From positions 2,321,583 through 2,385,582 of the forward strand of contig NZ_LT984803.1 of the NCBI RefSeq assembly GCF_900250115.1: a DNA stretch of 64,000 bases. The letters are read 5' to 3'. Under the pieces are notes generated by a model. It made no database searches. It was not told the origin of the DNA and was given only the letters and a program-made list of their open reading frames with translations. The first letter of the stretch is position 1. Each line of letters opens with the position of its first letter. A program made the position numbers and the translations under genes. This DNA is from Cupriavidus taiwanensis. GTDB taxonomy: Bacteria > Pseudomonadota > Gammaproteobacteria > Burkholderiales > Burkholderiaceae. Positions 63,094 to 64,000 of the stretch are shown piece after piece.

Positions 63094-63226
63094 GATGTCT
63101 TTCCTGCGTGCGACGGCGGCGGTCGGCGGGACGGAACCGGTTCGCCGGTCCAGCGCGGCCGCCGCGTCTGTCTGTATTGTGGTGCGCGCCGGCGCGCGCT
63201 CCAACCCCGATCGGCACGGGGCCGGC

Positions 63227-63256
63227 AAAAGCGCCGCGGGGACGCCCCCGCGGCGC
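63227..63256 (-). terminator. Intrinsic terminator after the tandem precursor genes
   Basis: An 11-bp perfect stem (GCGCCGCGGGG / CCCCGCGGCGC, 63231-63256, loop of 4) is followed on the minus strand by TTTT. It lies 22 bases past the stop of the second precursor. Confidence 0.85.
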
Positions 63257-63277
63257 GGCGCCATCTCAACCATCCTC

Positions 63278-63547
63278 TCAACGATAGATATTGTTGCTGG
63301 CGTTCTGGTTGGTATCCACATGCGAGCGGACATGGTCGAGGAAGGCCGAGCCGTTGCCGTTCAGGTTGGTCACGGACTGCAGTTGCGCGATCTCCTGCCG
63401 CGCGTTGATGCTGCCGTCGAAGGCAAGCTTGACCGGTGCATACACCGCGGCGAAGGGCAGGTACGAGGTGCCGCCGCGCACGGCGTGCATGCGCTTGCGG
63501 TCGAGGGTTTCAGCGGCGGACAGGTCCTGGATGGTCAGCGTGGTCAT
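63278..63547 (-). CDS. Putative secreted peptide precursor 2 (VRGG leader)
   Basis: 89 residues. Leader MTTLTIQDLSAAETLDRKRM then HAVRGG (GG at 25-26) is followed by a 63-residue cargo. It is a close paralogue of the neighbouring gene: shared blocks include ETLDRK, MHAVRGG, QEIAQ, NGNGSAFLDHV and TNQNA-NNIY. There is no cysteine. GGAGACCATC precedes the ATG. It is probably co-transcribed with precursor 1 (51 bases apart) and ends at a strong terminator, apart from the channel gene downstream. Cargo function is unknown. Confidence 0.78.
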   Translation of the reverse strand: MTTLTIQDLSAAETLDRKRMHAVRGGTSYLPFAAVYAPVKLAFDGSINARQEIAQLQSVTNLNGNGSAFLDHVRSHVDTNQNASNNIYR

Positions 63548-63598
63548 GATGGTCTCCGGTATCGGTGGTCAGTGTCTGGATTTGGCGGGCGCGGCGGC

Positions 63599-63868
63599 TC
63601 AGCCGTAGATGTTGTTGGTGGCGTTCTGGTTGGTGTGCACGTTCGACTTGACGTGGTCCAGGAAGGCCGAGCCGTTGCCGTTCATGTTGGTCACGGACTG
63701 CATCTGCGCGATCTCCTGCACGGCGGTAATGCTCTTGTCGAACGACAGGTTCAGCGGCTGGAACACGGCCACGAACGGCATCAGCGCGCGGCCGCCGCGC
63801 ACGGCGTGCATGCCCTTGCGGTCCAGGGTTTCGACGGTGGTCAGGTCGGTGAGGGTCAGCTTGGTCAT
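63599..63868 (-). CDS. Putative secreted peptide precursor 1 (VRGG leader)
   Basis: 89 residues, MTKLTLTDLTTVETLDRKGM then HAVRGG with GG at 25-26. The cargo RALMPFVAVFQPLNLSFDKS continues to an Asn-rich end, VHTNQNATNNIYG. Length and layout equal those of precursor 2. Leader conservation exceeds that of residues 27-45, while the last 40 residues are again highly conserved, so both leader and C-terminal part seem selected. The ATG at 63866-63868 has GGAGACCATC upstream. A sigma-54-type promoter lies about 80 bases upstream (63948-63963). Confidence 0.78.
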   Translation of the reverse strand: MTKLTLTDLTTVETLDRKGMHAVRGGRALMPFVAVFQPLNLSFDKSITAVQEIAQMQSVTNMNGNGSAFLDHVKSNVHTNQNATNNIYG

Positions 63869-63947
63869 GATGGTCTCCAGTAGAGGAAGGTATTGCCTTG
63901 GGCTTGGGTTCGAGCATCGGGTTGGTGTCGCGCTCGGGAGGGACAAA

Positions 63948-63963
63948 CGCAGGGACTGTGCCA
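63948..63963 (-). promoter_or_regulatory. Probable sigma-54 promoter of the tandem precursors
   Basis: The minus strand reads TGGCACAGTCCCTGCG, which keeps GG at -24 and GC at -12 with correct spacing; it differs from TGGCACG-N4-TTGCW at three less critical bases. The leader to precursor 1 is about 70 bases. Confidence 0.6.
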
Positions 63964-64000
63964 GCGCGCCTGCGAAACCGGTCTGGATGACGGAAGTGCC

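Noticed and set aside
63094..63226. Sigma-54 promoter directly before the NodT-type channel gene
   Set aside because: No TGGCAC-N5-TTGC-like sequence on the minus strand; a weak TTGGAG-N17-CACAAT sigma-70-like pair is all that can be seen.
63094..63333. N-terminal extension of the NodT-type channel frame
   Set aside because: The extension overlaps the precursor terminator and puts the lipoprotein signal in mid-protein; the GTG at 63093 with AGGAAAG explains the gene.

Overview
The window is about 64 kb of high-GC (roughly two-thirds G+C), densely packed chromosome. Gene content and protein sequences point to a Burkholderiaceae betaproteobacterium, most like Cupriavidus/Ralstonia: an sdhCDAB-sdhE-gltA block next to a GntR regulator, mdh, a CitE-like gene, prpC and acnA; a parE/lytic transglycosylase/parC block; DUF2863; and a family of REP-like dyads ending in CCCTCTCCCGC. 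This assignment is from recognition of the genes, not from a database search.

Layout. 1-2.2 kb: the end of a branched-chain amino acid ABC importer (partial livH, livK), minus strand. 2.7-16.4 kb: a TCA-cycle block, with sdhC-D-A-B-E-gltA on the minus strand and, after a GntR regulator, mdh, a CitE-like lyase, prpC, a secreted protein and acnA on the plus strand. A perfect 20-bp palindrome beside a strong mdh promoter probably serves the GntR regulator. 16.6-31.3 kb: housekeeping and accessory genes (DUF2863, a TrmB-like methyltransferase, a peptide-binding protein, a spermidine-synthase-like protein, UspA, a hypoxanthine/uracil-DNA glycosylase, htpG, a MocR regulator with a repeated operator, glyoxalase-like, AlaX, LysE, an EamA transporter, RidA). 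31.4-50.6 kb: aminotransferase, GST, LysE, lactate permease (GTG start), an ABC exporter, parC, lytic transglycosylase, parE, MFS, an ABC-F ATPase with an unexplained terminator upstream, BenE, an SMR pump, and tRNA-Arg(CCU).

50.6-64 kb: the most interesting part, a self-contained peptide-export locus. Three small genes (50881-51174 plus; 63278-63547 and 63599-63868 minus) share an N-terminal leader of about 26 residues ending in VRG[GA], the pattern of double-glycine leaders. Between them lie an ABC transporter with two N-terminal cyclic-nucleotide-binding-like domains and a C39 leader peptidase, a SurA/PpiC-like chaperone, an HlyD adaptor, a NodT-type outer-membrane lipoprotein, a membrane protein with two FHA domains, a PP2C phosphatase and a sigma-54 activator. 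Precursor transcripts start at sigma-54 promoters (one a perfect consensus), while the machinery operon has a sigma-70-like promoter. I propose that the activator encoded with the machinery switches on the peptides, that a phosphorylation circuit (FHA plus PP2C, kinase not seen) gates export, and that the peptides are cleaved after VRGG/VRGA and leave through the ABC-HlyD-NodT channel. The cargo domains are Asn-rich and lack cysteine; I do not know their function.

Five copies of a composite REP-like element sit almost entirely at the 3' ends of genes. No insertion sequences, phage genes or CRISPR arrays were seen.
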